Below, one piece after another: positions 41,873 to 50,467 of a DNA stretch of 64,000 nucleotides; the stretch's first letter is position 1; each line of letters opens with the position of its first letter. The notes beneath the pieces were generated by a model. That model was not told the DNA's origin. It was given only the letters and a program-made list of their open reading frames with translations, and did not search any database. The position numbers and the translations under genes are program-made. The stretch comes from Silvimonas soli (GTDB lineage: Bacteria > Pseudomonadota > Gammaproteobacteria > Burkholderiales > Chitinibacteraceae). Location of the stretch: the NCBI RefSeq assembly GCF_030035605.1, contig NZ_CP106736.1, positions 2,170,001 to 2,234,000 on the forward strand, given 5' to 3'.

Positions 41873-42374
41873 TCAGCATTGCGTCCCCGTTATCCAACAT
41901 GAAACGGGTTTGACCATCGTGTGCCGGAACCGTGAAATCGCGATTGAGAATCACGTTTTCCGAACCATGAATGGATGCCGGGCAGGACATCGCCTCACGT
42001 GCCTGGAGGACTGTCGCTTTTTGTTCCTGGATTTCCTGAATCCGAATGTTCAACGTAAAGCTGCCGGCGGATGAAGAAAGTGTGATGGATGAGCCCTCTC
42101 GAAGCCTGTCTTGCTTCAACGCACCCCGTTTTACCGAACCGTCAATCGAGCAATCCCAGCGGAACACGTCTTTATAGATGTAAGAGTCGGCTGGAACGCC
42201 ATTTGCATTCTCAGGTGACGAAAGATAACCAGATAGCGGCCGCCCTGCGACAAGGGACTCCTGCCCTTGGGCGTTTACAACCCGAAATGCCACCTTGTAG
42301 TTAGGTTCGCTTGCGTAGGTTGCGCTGGCAAAGGTTGCAGCAAAAAGGACGGCAGCGTAAATGTTGTTATTCAT
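41847..42374 (-). CDS. Exported protein of unknown function, first of the FRG unit
   Basis: The 175-residue precursor has a signal peptide (MNNNIYAAVLFAATFASATYA) and a beta-rich body (YKVAFRVVNAQGQESLVAGRP, SSITLSSSAGSFTLNIRIQEIQ). Two Cys (FRWDCSIDG and AMSCPAS) could form a disulfide in the periplasm. It is the first gene inside the right end of the element. Its 3' end overlaps the FRG gene start by up to 26 bp, so the three genes may form one transcript. No family was recognised. Confidence 0.65.
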   Translation of the reverse strand: MNNNIYAAVLFAATFASATYASEPNYKVAFRVVNAQGQESLVAGRPLSGYLSSPENANGVPADSYIYKDVFRWDCSIDGSVKRGALKQDRLREGSSITLSSSAGSFTLNIRIQEIQEQKATVLQAREAMSCPASIHGSENVILNRDFTVPAHDGQTRFMLDNGDAMLIDVTTIRS

Positions 42375-42540
42375 TATGAAATCCCGATATTTGAGGCAAA
42401 CTTTCCGCCCAAGGCTTGTACAGTCTAATGGCGGATTGTCATTTCATAAATACAACAGTGTGGAATGGAGTTTTTAAGAGATTTTAAGCACGCTTAAACC
42501 CCGTTTTCGGCACAGTAAGTTCGGCTCAGCTATACGTCGA

Positions 42541-42677
42541 AAAAAATCCGGCCGTTAGTGACTGAAGGAAAAAAAATCCGCTTGTTAGTGACACATGGAT
42601 CAAATCACGAGTCATTAGCGGTCAAAATTTCCCTTACAAATCAATGAGCCCAATCCGGCATTTAATGACTCTTTACA
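42541..42677. repeat. Right end of the element with four end-motif copies
   Basis: Three copies are inverted relative to the left end: ATCCGGCCGTTAGTGAC (42546-42562), ATCCGCTTGTTAGTGAC (42576-42592) and AATCCGGCATTTAATGACT (42652-42670). One direct copy, GTCATTAGCGGTCAAAATTT, is at 42611-42630. The element ends ...TCTTTACA at 42677. The rest of 42375-42540 is AT-rich and holds no gene. Confidence 0.83.
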
Positions 42678-42684
42678 CCGTTAC
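42678..42684. repeat. Direct repeat CCGTTAC, right junction of the insertion
   Basis: This is the second copy of the 7-bp target repeat (first copy 34718-34724). After it comM resumes in frame at AAG GCC (K-A). Confidence 0.85.
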
Positions 42685-43071
42685 AAGGCCAGATTATCCG
42701 GGCCGTTCCTGGATCGGATCGATCTGGCAGTCGAAGTCCCGGCAGTAAACGAAGCTACCTTGATGGCCGCACCCGACGGCGAGAGCACCGTTGTGATTCG
42801 CGAACGTGTCATCCGTGCCTGGAATCTGGCTCGCCAGCGACAGGGTAAATCCAATGCCGCCCTCACAACTGCCGAGATTGACCGCTTTTGCACGCCCGAT
42901 GAAGCAGCTCGCGCGCTGCTGCATACCGCGCTGCAGCGTCTTAATTTATCTGCCCGCAGTTTTCACCGGGTGCTAAAAATCGCTCGCACCATTGCTGATT
43001 TAACTGGCACCGAGCAAATCCGTTCCGATCATGTTGCTGAAGCGATCCAATACCGGCGTGGATTGGGCTAG
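42685..43071 (+). pseudogene. comM: comM (yifB) 3' part
   Basis: These 128 codons continue ComM after the insertion. KARLSGPFLDRIDLAVEVP is the family's sensor segment (usually RYxxRLSGPLLDRID), and the C-terminal Mg-chelatase helical domain (LNLSARSFHRVLKIARTIADL and IRSDHVAEAIQYR) ends at 43071. It has no ribosome-binding site of its own. With the 5' part at 33618-34724 it completes the protein, so the gene is inactivated only by the insertion. Confidence 0.95.
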
Positions 43072-43102
43072 CGACGGACACAACCAGCTGTTGCGCGGCA
43101 TA

Positions 43103-43528
43103 TCAATTAAGCTGGCGGCAGCGGGAGACGGTCAGGTTGGTGGGGGTTTCGACGATCACCGGCGCGGGTCGTGGCTGGGGAAAAGATTGCTCCAGAATAT
43201 CCAGTCGGCGCTGCCAGGCTTGCGCCAGATCAGCCGGCACGCAACGGGCAATGGCTTTGCGAAACAACTGGAACACCACACCATGCGCTTCAGCAAAAAT
43301 AGCTGGAAACTGCATGCCACTGTTGCCGCCACGACTCATGGACAGCCGCCAGGTTTCGCCATCCAGTACGGCGTACCAGAACTGCACCAGCCGACCTTTC
43401 AGCGGCCCTTCATCAGCAAACTGGTTAATACTCGTGGCAAAACGCGGATGCTGGCGCAACAGCGAAAGAAAATCGTCGACTACGTTTTTGATCGCCGGAA
43501 TGCCGATCATGGATGCAAGCGCGTACAT
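43103..43528 (-). CDS. Truncated-hemoglobin-like protein (group 3 type)
   Basis: The 141-residue protein has the shape of a short globin: IPAIKNVVDDFLSLLRQHPRFATSI matches the B-C region, LVQFWYAVLDGE the E-helix region, and FAEAHGVVFQLFRKAIARCVP the proximal-His region. AWQRRLDILEQSF is the last helix. His in EAHGVVF could be the haem ligand. A Pro-rich tail follows (about 115-141). Globins of this type handle O2 or NO. The gene is convergent with the comM 3' part (31 bp apart). Similarity is distant. Confidence 0.55.
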   Translation of the reverse strand: MYALASMIGIPAIKNVVDDFLSLLRQHPRFATSINQFADEGPLKGRLVQFWYAVLDGETWRLSMSRGGNSGMQFPAIFAEAHGVVFQLFRKAIARCVPADLAQAWQRRLDILEQSFPQPRPAPVIVETPTNLTVSRCRQLN

Positions 43529-43718
43529 GGTATCTTCCAGTCCGTCTTATAAATTCGTATCGCTGAAAGACTTTCTGCCGCGGTAAACGTTCCTTTTAAA
43601 CCCGACGGTAATGTACACATAACAATGGTGACCGGCAGCACAGCGGTTTGCCGCAGGACCGGCGTTTGCTAGACTTCGCCGCATCTTCCCGTAACTTGTC
43701 AGAACACCCGGTCGCCCC

Positions 43719-45692
43719 ATGTCCACACCCCGCTATGATGAATCCGCTGTAAAAGTCCTCAAGGGCCTCGATCCAGTACGCCACCGTCCCGGCATGTACA
43801 CCCGCACGGACAACCCGCTGCATATCTGCCAGGAAGTGATCGATAACGCGGCCGATGAGGCACTGGGCGGCTTTGCCACGCGTATCGACGTGGTGATGTA
43901 TCGCAACCAGACCTTGCGCGTGGCGGATAACGGTCGCGGGATTCCGGTGGGGATTCATCCGGAAGAAGGCGTTCCCACCGTGCAAGTGGTGTTCACCCAA
44001 CTGCACGCGGGCGGCAAGTTCGACAAAAAAGACGGCGGCGCTTACGCGTTTTCGGGCGGTTTGCATGGCGTGGGTGTTTCGGTCACCAATGCGCTCTCTA
44101 CCCGGCTGGAAGTTGAAGTCAAACGCGACGGCCAATTGAACAAGCTGGCTTTCGCCAATGGTGACGTGGTCGAGCCGCTCACGGTGGCTGGCACCTGCGC
44201 CAAAAAGGACACCGGCACGGCCGTGTTTGTGGCGCCGGACCCAAAATATTTTGATGCTCCCAATATTCCGCAAGGTGATCTGGAGCATCTGCTCAAATCC
44301 AAAGCGGTGTTGCTACCCGGTTTGATCGTTACCCTGAAATTGGAACAAGCCAACGGTGAATTCCTTGAAAAATCATGGAATTACCCGGATGGCCTGCCAG
44401 GCTATCTGGCTGAGCAACTAACCGGCTATGAACTGGTTATCCCGATTTTCCGCGGTGAGAAATACATCGAAGGCGCGGACGACACTTTCTCGCCCGGCGA
44501 AGGCTGCGCGTGGGCACTGACGTGGAGCGAAGATGGCCCGACTTCACGTGAATCGTATGTGAACCTGATCCCGACGCTGGTCGGTGGCACGCATGAATCC
44601 GGCCTGCGCGACGGTGTATTCCAGGCCGTGAAAACCTTCATGGAGTTTCATTCGCTCACCCCCAAGGGCGTGAAACTACTGCCGGAAGACTTGTTTAGCC
44701 GCGCGTCATTTGTGCTGTCTGCCAAGGTACTGGACCCGCAATTCCAGGGCCAGACCAAAGATAAACTGACCAGCCGGGATGGATTGAAACTGGTTTCAAC
44801 CATGGTCAAATCGCCATTCGAATTGTGGCTGAATGAGCATGTTGAGCTGGGTAAAAAGCTGGCGGAATTGTGTATCCGCGCGGCTCAAGCCCGGCAAAAG
44901 AACGCCCAGAAAGTTGAAAAGAAAAAGTCCAGCGGCATTGCCGTGTTACCCGGCAAGCTCACCGATTGCGCCAGCGATGAAACCGGCCGTTGCGAGTTGT
45001 TCCTGGTCGAAGGTGATTCCGCCGGTGGTTCGGCCAAGCTGGGGCGTGAGAAAGACTTCCAGGCCATTTTGCCGTTGCGCGGCAAGGTGCTGAATACCTG
45101 GGAAGTTGATCGGGACCAGATTTTCGCCAACAACGAAGTCCACGATATTGCCGTGGCGATTGGCGTTGATCCGCACACCATCAACGAGACACCCGATCTG
45201 TCCGGCCTGCGTTACGGCAAGATCATCATCATGTCGGATGCGGACGTGGATGGCTCGCACATTCAGGTGCTGTTGCTCACCTTGTTCTATCGCCATTTCC
45301 CGGGCTTGATCGCCAACGGTCATGTGTACGTGGCACAACCGCCACTGTATCGGGTAGACGTGGCGGGCTCCGGCAAGAACAAGCCACCACGCAAGTTCTA
45401 CGCGCTGGATGAAGGCGAAATGACGGCGATTCTGGACAAACTTCGTGCCGAGAAAGTACGCGAAGGCGCCTGGAGTATTTCGCGCTTTAAAGGCCTCGGT
45501 GAAATGAATGCCAGCCAGTTGTTTGAAACCACCATGAATCCGGACACCCGCCGCGTGTTGCGCGTAGGTATCCCGGATGATGTCAGCCAGAACACGCGTG
45601 ATCTGATGCATATGTTGATGGGCAAAAGCGAAGCGTCCAGTCGCAAAGCATGGCTGGAAGCGCGCGGTAACGAGGTCGAAGCGGACATCTGA
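43719..45692 (+). CDS. parE: DNA topoisomerase IV subunit B
   Basis: The 657-residue ATPase subunit has the GHKL ATP site (EVIDNAADEALGG, VADNGRGIPVG and GGLHGVGVSVTNALS, all in the first 125 residues), the transducer domain and the TOPRIM metal site (EGDSAGGSAKLGREKDFQAI and MSDADVDGSHI). The C-terminus has FKGLGEMNASQLFETTMNP. Length and motif spellings fit ParE rather than GyrB (about 800 residues in proteobacteria). It decatenates daughter chromosomes with ParC, encoded 2.4 kb downstream. Confidence 0.95.
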   Translation: MSTPRYDESAVKVLKGLDPVRHRPGMYTRTDNPLHICQEVIDNAADEALGGFATRIDVVMYRNQTLRVADNGRGIPVGIHPEEGVPTVQVVFTQLHAGGKFDKKDGGAYAFSGGLHGVGVSVTNALSTRLEVEVKRDGQLNKLAFANGDVVEPLTVAGTCAKKDTGTAVFVAPDPKYFDAPNIPQGDLEHLLKSKAVLLPGLIVTLKLEQANGEFLEKSWNYPDGLPGYLAEQLTGYELVIPIFRGEKYIEGADDTFSPGEGCAWALTWSEDGPTSRESYVNLIPTLVGGTHESGLRDGVFQAVKTFMEFHSLTPKGVKLLPEDLFSRASFVLSAKVLDPQFQGQTKDKLTSRDGLKLVSTMVKSPFELWLNEHVELGKKLAELCIRAAQARQKNAQKVEKKKSSGIAVLPGKLTDCASDETGRCELFLVEGDSAGGSAKLGREKDFQAILPLRGKVLNTWEVDRDQIFANNEVHDIAVAIGVDPHTINETPDLSGLRYGKIIIMSDADVDGSHIQVLLLTLFYRHFPGLIANGHVYVAQPPLYRVDVAGSGKNKPPRKFYALDEGEMTAILDKLRAEKVREGAWSISRFKGLGEMNASQLFETTMNPDTRRVLRVGIPDDVSQNTRDLMHMLMGKSEASSRKAWLEARGNEVEADI

Positions 45693-45806
45693 TACCGCCA
45701 GGCGCCCGGGGCCGCGCAATGCGGCCCTGACATGGCCTGTAATCGGCCATAATATAGCAACTTCATCTTCGGCTGGCTCACTCGAGAGCCAAGTGCTAAC
45801 CCATTT

Positions 45807-46352
45807 ATGGTTGCTGATATTTCCGTTTATCTCGCCGGGCCAGGCGTCTTCCGGCAGGATGCCGCGGTCTGGGGCTCCCGCCTGAAAACCGCTTGCGATA
45901 TCCACGGACTGGTCGGGCTATTTCCGCTGGATAACGCCCTGCCAGCGTTGCCGGACGAGCGCAGCAAGCGCGAATGGATATTCCAGCAAAACTGTACAAT
46001 GATCAGCCGCAGCGACTTGGTGTTCGCCGACATGCGCGCTTTTCGCAGTGCCAGCGAACCCGATTCCGGCACTGCGTTTGAAGTCGGTTTCGCCTTCGCC
46101 TTGGGCAAACCGGTGTGGCTATGGCTATCCGATGTCACCGCCGACACACCCATGTACAAGCGCATTCCCAGCGCGTTTAAACAACAAAATAGCTGGATGG
46201 ATAACGACAACAACGCCATCGAAGACTTTGGCGTGCCGTTGAATCTGATGCTGTGGCAAGCGGCCACCGGCGTGATCGTCGCCAACAGCCCCGAACTGGC
46301 CATCGCTGAGCTGGTCAAGCGCGCCCGCCTGCCTGTGCTGCGCCATCGTTAG
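45807..46352 (+). CDS. Nucleoside 2-deoxyribosyltransferase-like protein
   Basis: The 181-residue protein matches the N-deoxyribosyltransferase fold: start VYLAGPGVFR (7-16), QNCTMISRSDLVFADM, the catalytic-Glu motif DSGTAFEVGFAFALGKPVWLW (about 88-108) and EDFGVPLNLML, whose Asn-Leu-Met completes the ribosyl pocket. It transfers or hydrolyses deoxyribose of nucleosides in salvage. Its stop overlaps the end of the convergent Wzi-like gene by 4 bp. Confidence 0.87.
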   Translation: MVADISVYLAGPGVFRQDAAVWGSRLKTACDIHGLVGLFPLDNALPALPDERSKREWIFQQNCTMISRSDLVFADMRAFRSASEPDSGTAFEVGFAFALGKPVWLWLSDVTADTPMYKRIPSAFKQQNSWMDNDNNAIEDFGVPLNLMLWQAATGVIVANSPELAIAELVKRARLPVLRHR

Positions 46353-47851
46353 TATTTATCCAGCGGAATACGTAATTGCAGCAGCCCGCCAAACTGGGTT
46401 GCACCGTTACTTTGTTTGCGGATCACACTCGCCCCGACATTGGCCTGAATGTGGGTGCGCGGCACCATCCAGTTCACGCCGCCAATCAACCCGTTCAAAG
46501 TGTCAGCACGCGGGAAAGCCTGATTGATCGCCTGATCACCGGGATTCACTTGAGCGTGCAGGTAGCGGAAGGTGTATTGCTGCTGGTAGCGCCATTCTGT
46601 TGGTGTCCAGGTCAGATTGGCCGAAACCGATTTGCCATCGCCCCCCATCCAGCTCCCAATCGGCAACTGGTCCTGGTAATAGCCATCGCGGTAAGTCCAA
46701 TGGTTATATGCCAGGCCGGATTGCCCTGCTTTGCGACCAAAGAAACGGTCGGTCTCACTGTCTGTGGCTTCAAGGTGCCATTGCAGGCGGTGGCTGCCCA
46801 GTGATTGCGCCATGCCGATGCCCGCCAACACCATATATTTCGATGGCAAATGGCCGGCTTCATCTTCGCCAATGGCTTGCCCATACAAGGTCACTGGATT
46901 ACCGCCGATAAATGGCAAGGTATAGCGCAGATCAAAGCCCGCTAGCTCATCGCTGGGGTCGTCCTGTGCTGTCGCGGTATTGGAGTTGCCGCTCACCGCC
47001 TTCCAGAAGCCGTGCGCGTCGTTGGCCCGCCCGGCGCCGCCCCACATGATCATGCGCGAGGCGCCCAACTCCAATCCACGCAATGGTCGCGCATAAACCC
47101 GCATCCCCGTTATTTGGGGATGGGCAATCACCTCGTCATGCTGAATCTGCCCCAAGAATAACTCGTAGCCCCACGGCCCGATCCACGATAACCACCGCGT
47201 CTGGAACGGTGCATCGCTGCCGTTGCGCAAACCGAAGCCAGCGATAGCTGTGGCGTGATTGGACCAGATCAGACTATCGGACCAGCCCGGCCCCCACCAA
47301 TGATCCAGTTGCCCCACATACAAAATCTGGCCAGCCACATTGAGCGCCGCGTAGCTACCTTGCAAATCGGTACGGCTCTGCCGGTCTGTGAGCGGAGAAT
47401 TGAGTCCCCGCACTTCCAGATGAGCCGCAGCCACATCGTTACTGCCTTGCCCATAGACCGATGCCGCCTCTCGCGCCAGCGGTGTATTTTCAAAACCGGT
47501 AGCGCGTAGTTTGCTGGTGTTGACGTCTAGCTCCGCACCCCACGAGTTTTGCATAGCCGCTTCCACCGCCCGAACGACGCGCTCAAGCGTTGCATAATCT
47601 TGTGGGCTGGCCAGGCGGATGTTTCGGCGAGCGACGGCCTCGACCACGATGCTTGCTGGTAGCGGCCAGGTTGAAGTTGATATGTCCAGTACGCCCCGAT
47701 TGGCCAGCCACTCCAGATCTGCTCTTACCGCGGCGTCACCGGCTTGCAACAAGACAGGTGAACTTCCCGGGTATGCGGCCTGAACGGTGGTTCCGGCCAG
47801 CAGAGCAAACGTCATTAACAGGGTTTGAGACAAACGTATTTTGGAGGGCAT
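46349..47851 (-). CDS. Wzi-family outer-membrane capsule assembly protein
   Basis: The 500-residue protein has a signal peptide (LLMTFALLAGTTVQAAYP). The N-terminal helical region (about 30-110: AAVRADLEWLANRGVLDISTSTWPL) is typical of Wzi, and the remainder is an outer-membrane beta-barrel rich in alternating aromatic strands (QLDHWWGPGWSDSLIWSNHATAIAGFGLRN; WLSWIGPWGYELFLGQIQHD). Its C-terminus GGLLQLRIPLDKY has the aromatic end required by the barrel assembly machine. Wzi attaches group 1 capsule in enterics. No capsule genes are nearby. Confidence 0.82.
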   Translation of the reverse strand: MPSKIRLSQTLLMTFALLAGTTVQAAYPGSSPVLLQAGDAAVRADLEWLANRGVLDISTSTWPLPASIVVEAVARRNIRLASPQDYATLERVVRAVEAAMQNSWGAELDVNTSKLRATGFENTPLAREAASVYGQGSNDVAAAHLEVRGLNSPLTDRQSRTDLQGSYAALNVAGQILYVGQLDHWWGPGWSDSLIWSNHATAIAGFGLRNGSDAPFQTRWLSWIGPWGYELFLGQIQHDEVIAHPQITGMRVYARPLRGLELGASRMIMWGGAGRANDAHGFWKAVSGNSNTATAQDDPSDELAGFDLRYTLPFIGGNPVTLYGQAIGEDEAGHLPSKYMVLAGIGMAQSLGSHRLQWHLEATDSETDRFFGRKAGQSGLAYNHWTYRDGYYQDQLPIGSWMGGDGKSVSANLTWTPTEWRYQQQYTFRYLHAQVNPGDQAINQAFPRADTLNGLIGGVNWMVPRTHIQANVGASVIRKQSNGATQFGGLLQLRIPLDKY

Positions 47852-47957
47852 TGCTGGCTATCCACGAGCAAATAGCGCGACCTTAATTGCCCACTATCGG
47901 CGGTAATATCGGAAGAATCCGTAAATGCCGATCCATCACACTGATTTGTTCGTGTTG

Positions 47958-47973
47958 TGTTCCACGTGGAACA
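47958..47973. other. parS-like centromere site (variant)
   Basis: TGTTCCACGTGGAACA is a perfect 16-bp palindrome differing from the parS consensus TGTTNCACGTGAAACA by one base. It lies in the 218-bp gap upstream of parC (47852-48069). ParB would bind here. Confidence 0.82.
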
Positions 47974-48069
47974 TTCTGTGTTTCGTACACACATTCCGTA
48001 GCGGCGTGTTCAGCTTGCCCATCTCGCGGCTACAATGCCGACTGACTTGTTTTCATTGATCCTGGTGCC

Positions 48070-50460
48070 ATGTCCGAAATCGAAGAACCAAACGATCTGC
48101 TCGCCGAAACGCTGCCCACAGACGACGTGCCAGCCCAAGCCGACCAAGGCGGCAACCGCCGCTATATTGCCGCGCAGGTGTCCGCTACCCTGCCCGACGA
48201 CGGCGAGTCCGTGCAACTCGGCTTATACGCTGAAAAGAGTTACCTCGAATACGCAATGAGCGTGGTGAAAAGCCGTGCCCTGCCGCAAGTCGAAGATGGC
48301 CAGAAGCCGGTGCAGCGTCGCGTACTGTATGCCATGCATGAGATGGGTCTCACCGGCACCGCCAAGCCGGTGAAGTCAGCGCGTATCGTTGGTGAGGTAC
48401 TGGGCAAGTTTCACCCGCACGGCGACCAATCGGCGTATGACGCCCTGGTGCGCATTGCCCAGGATTTCTCGCTGCGTTATCCGCTGATTGATGGCCAGGG
48501 TAATTTCGGCTCGCGTGATGGTGATGATGCGGCGGCCATGCGCTACACCGAAGCGCGTTTGACACCGATTGCCGATCTGCTTTTGGCCGAACTGAACCAG
48601 GGCACCACCGATTTCATCCCCAACTACGATGGTGCGTTTGAAGAGCCGGTATTGCTGCCCGCGCGCTTGCCGATGCTGCTGTTGAACGGCGCATCCGGCA
48701 TTGCCGTGGGGATGGCCACCGAGATTCCGTCGCACAATCTGGGCGAAGTAGCCGACGCAGCGATTGCCTTGATTCGTGATCGCTCGCTCAACGTGGCCGC
48801 TTTGATGCATTACATCCAGGGCCCGGATTTGCCTGGCGGCGGCCAGATTATTTCCGGTCAGCGTGATATCCAGGCCGCCTATGAAACCGGCCGTGGCTCG
48901 CTCAAGATTCGCGCCCGCTGGGAGAAAGAAGACCTCGCGCGCGGCCAGTGGCAGATGATCGTTACCGAGTTGCCGCAAGGTACGTCGTCGCAAAAAGTAC
49001 TGGAAGAGATCGAAGAGCTCACCAACCCGAAGATCAAGAAAGGCAAGAAAGCGCTCACCCAAGAACAGATGCAGACCAAACAACTGGTGCTGTCATTGCT
49101 GGATCGTGTGCGTGACGAGTCGGGTAAAGAACAGTCCGTCCGCCTGGTGTTTGAACCCAAGTCATCCCGCCAGAATCCGGATGACCTGATGAATGTGCTA
49201 CTGGCGCATACGTCGCTGGAAACATCGCTGTCGATGAATCTGGTGACCATTGGCCGCGATGGTCGCCCGCAGCAAAAGTCGCTCAAAGCCTTGTTGAACG
49301 AGTGGGTCGACTATCGCTTTGTAACCGTGACTCGCCGACTGAATCACCGTTTGGGTCAGGTGAACGATCGCATGCATATTCTGGAAGGCCGTTTGATTGT
49401 CTTCCTGAACATTGACGAAGTCATTCGCATCATCCGGCATAGCGACGAGCCCAAGCCTGCGCTGATCGAAGCCTTCAATTTGTCTGATCGCCAGGCCGAA
49501 GACATTCTCGAAATCCGCTTGCGCCAGTTGGCGCGGCTCGAAGGCATCAAGATCGAGCAAGAACTGGCAGCATTGAAGATCGAGAAAGAAGAACTGGAAC
49601 ATTTGCTGGGCAATGCGGGCGCGCTGCAAAAACTGATCATCAAAGAGATCGAAGCTGATCGCAAAAAGTTTGCTGATCCACGCCGTACTTTGATTCTGGC
49701 CGCGGAAAAAGCTGTGCTGGAAGCCACCGTGGTGGACGAACCCACCACATTGGTCCTGTCTGAGAAAGGCTGGCTGCGCGCCCGCCAAGGTCACGGTCTG
49801 GATATCCAGAACCTGGCCTTCAAGGATGGTGACGCACTGCTGGCCGCCATAGAGTGCCGTACAGTCGACCAGGTGGCATTGTTCGGCGCCGATGGTCGCG
49901 TGTATACCATCGCCGCCTCCAGCGTGCCTGGCGGCCGTGGTGACGGCATGCCGGTCACCACACTAGTGGACCTCAACGCGCAAACCCGCATCACGCAGAT
50001 GGTGGTCGCCAAAGCGCAGGACTGGCTGGTAATTGCCAACACCGCTGGTTATGGCTTCACCTGCCAGTTCGAGAATTTGTTGTCGCGACAAAAAGCAGGC
50101 AAGAGCTTCATCACTGTGGAAGCTGGCGAAACCATCCTCAAGGTCACGCCATTTGTTCCACGTGAAACATCGCTGGTGGCGTGTTTGTCCAAGGGCGGTA
50201 AATTGCATCTATTCCCGCTGGCTGAGTTCAAACAGCTCACGGGCGGCGGCCGTGGCGTGATCACCATGGCGCTGGACGACAAAGATACACTGGCAGCGAT
50301 TACCGTTTCAGATGGCGGCACGCTCAAATTGACTGGCACCGGCCGCGGCGGCAAGGCTGTTGAACTGGTGCTGGATGCGAATGAGATGGCGCCGTACATT
50401 GGCAAGCGCGCACGTAAAGGCAAGCCGATCAATGCCGGGCTGAAATTCCCGGGATTCTGA
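48070..50460 (+). CDS. parC: DNA topoisomerase IV subunit A
   Basis: The 796-residue subunit has the winged-helix breakage-reunion domain with the active-site Tyr in AMRYTEARL, the quinolone-region stretch VGEVLGKFHPHGDQSAYDALVR, and a C-terminal propeller (about 500-780). LNEWVDYRFVTVTRRL and RQAEDILEIRLRQLARLEG are typical. The acidic N-terminal extension of about 45 residues is longer than in E. coli. A parS site lies within the gene (50154-50169). ParE is 2.4 kb upstream. Confidence 0.95.
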   Translation: MSEIEEPNDLLAETLPTDDVPAQADQGGNRRYIAAQVSATLPDDGESVQLGLYAEKSYLEYAMSVVKSRALPQVEDGQKPVQRRVLYAMHEMGLTGTAKPVKSARIVGEVLGKFHPHGDQSAYDALVRIAQDFSLRYPLIDGQGNFGSRDGDDAAAMRYTEARLTPIADLLLAELNQGTTDFIPNYDGAFEEPVLLPARLPMLLLNGASGIAVGMATEIPSHNLGEVADAAIALIRDRSLNVAALMHYIQGPDLPGGGQIISGQRDIQAAYETGRGSLKIRARWEKEDLARGQWQMIVTELPQGTSSQKVLEEIEELTNPKIKKGKKALTQEQMQTKQLVLSLLDRVRDESGKEQSVRLVFEPKSSRQNPDDLMNVLLAHTSLETSLSMNLVTIGRDGRPQQKSLKALLNEWVDYRFVTVTRRLNHRLGQVNDRMHILEGRLIVFLNIDEVIRIIRHSDEPKPALIEAFNLSDRQAEDILEIRLRQLARLEGIKIEQELAALKIEKEELEHLLGNAGALQKLIIKEIEADRKKFADPRRTLILAAEKAVLEATVVDEPTTLVLSEKGWLRARQGHGLDIQNLAFKDGDALLAAIECRTVDQVALFGADGRVYTIAASSVPGGRGDGMPVTTLVDLNAQTRITQMVVAKAQDWLVIANTAGYGFTCQFENLLSRQKAGKSFITVEAGETILKVTPFVPRETSLVACLSKGGKLHLFPLAEFKQLTGGGRGVITMALDDKDTLAAITVSDGGTLKLTGTGRGGKAVELVLDANEMAPYIGKRARKGKPINAGLKFPGF
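50154..50169. other. parS centromere site inside parC
   Basis: TGTTCCACGTGAAACA is an exact match to the parS consensus TGTTNCACGTGAAACA. It encodes V-P-R-E-T of ParC, so the site is kept within coding sequence. It is 2.2 kb from the 47958 site. Confidence 0.92.
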
Positions 50461-50467
50461 TCTCGCT

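Larger units (their letters stand above)
34725..42677. mobile_element. Decayed Tn7-like transposon/genomic island inserted in comM
   Basis: The 7,953-bp element is bounded by TGT...ACA. Its outer 26 bp match as inverted repeats at 21 of 26 positions (TGTTAAAAGTCATTAG against TGTAAAGAGTCATTAA, then CCGGATT). More copies of the motif GTCAYTAR...CCGGATTT lie inside each end, as do TnsB-binding sites in Tn7. A 7-bp target repeat flanks it. Near the left end are an AlpA-like gene, a TnsA-like endonuclease gene and a truncated gene in tnsB position; no intact DDE transposase, TnsC ATPase or TniQ/TnsD is visible, so the element is not autonomous. comM is a known attachment site of some Tn7-like and AbaR-type elements. 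Cargo is described in the entries below. GC content is lower than the flanks. Confidence 0.82.

Noticed and set aside
44545..44560. TTCACGTGAA core inside parE as a fourth parS
   Set aside because: Only 11 of 16 positions match the parS consensus; the outer bases are wrong.
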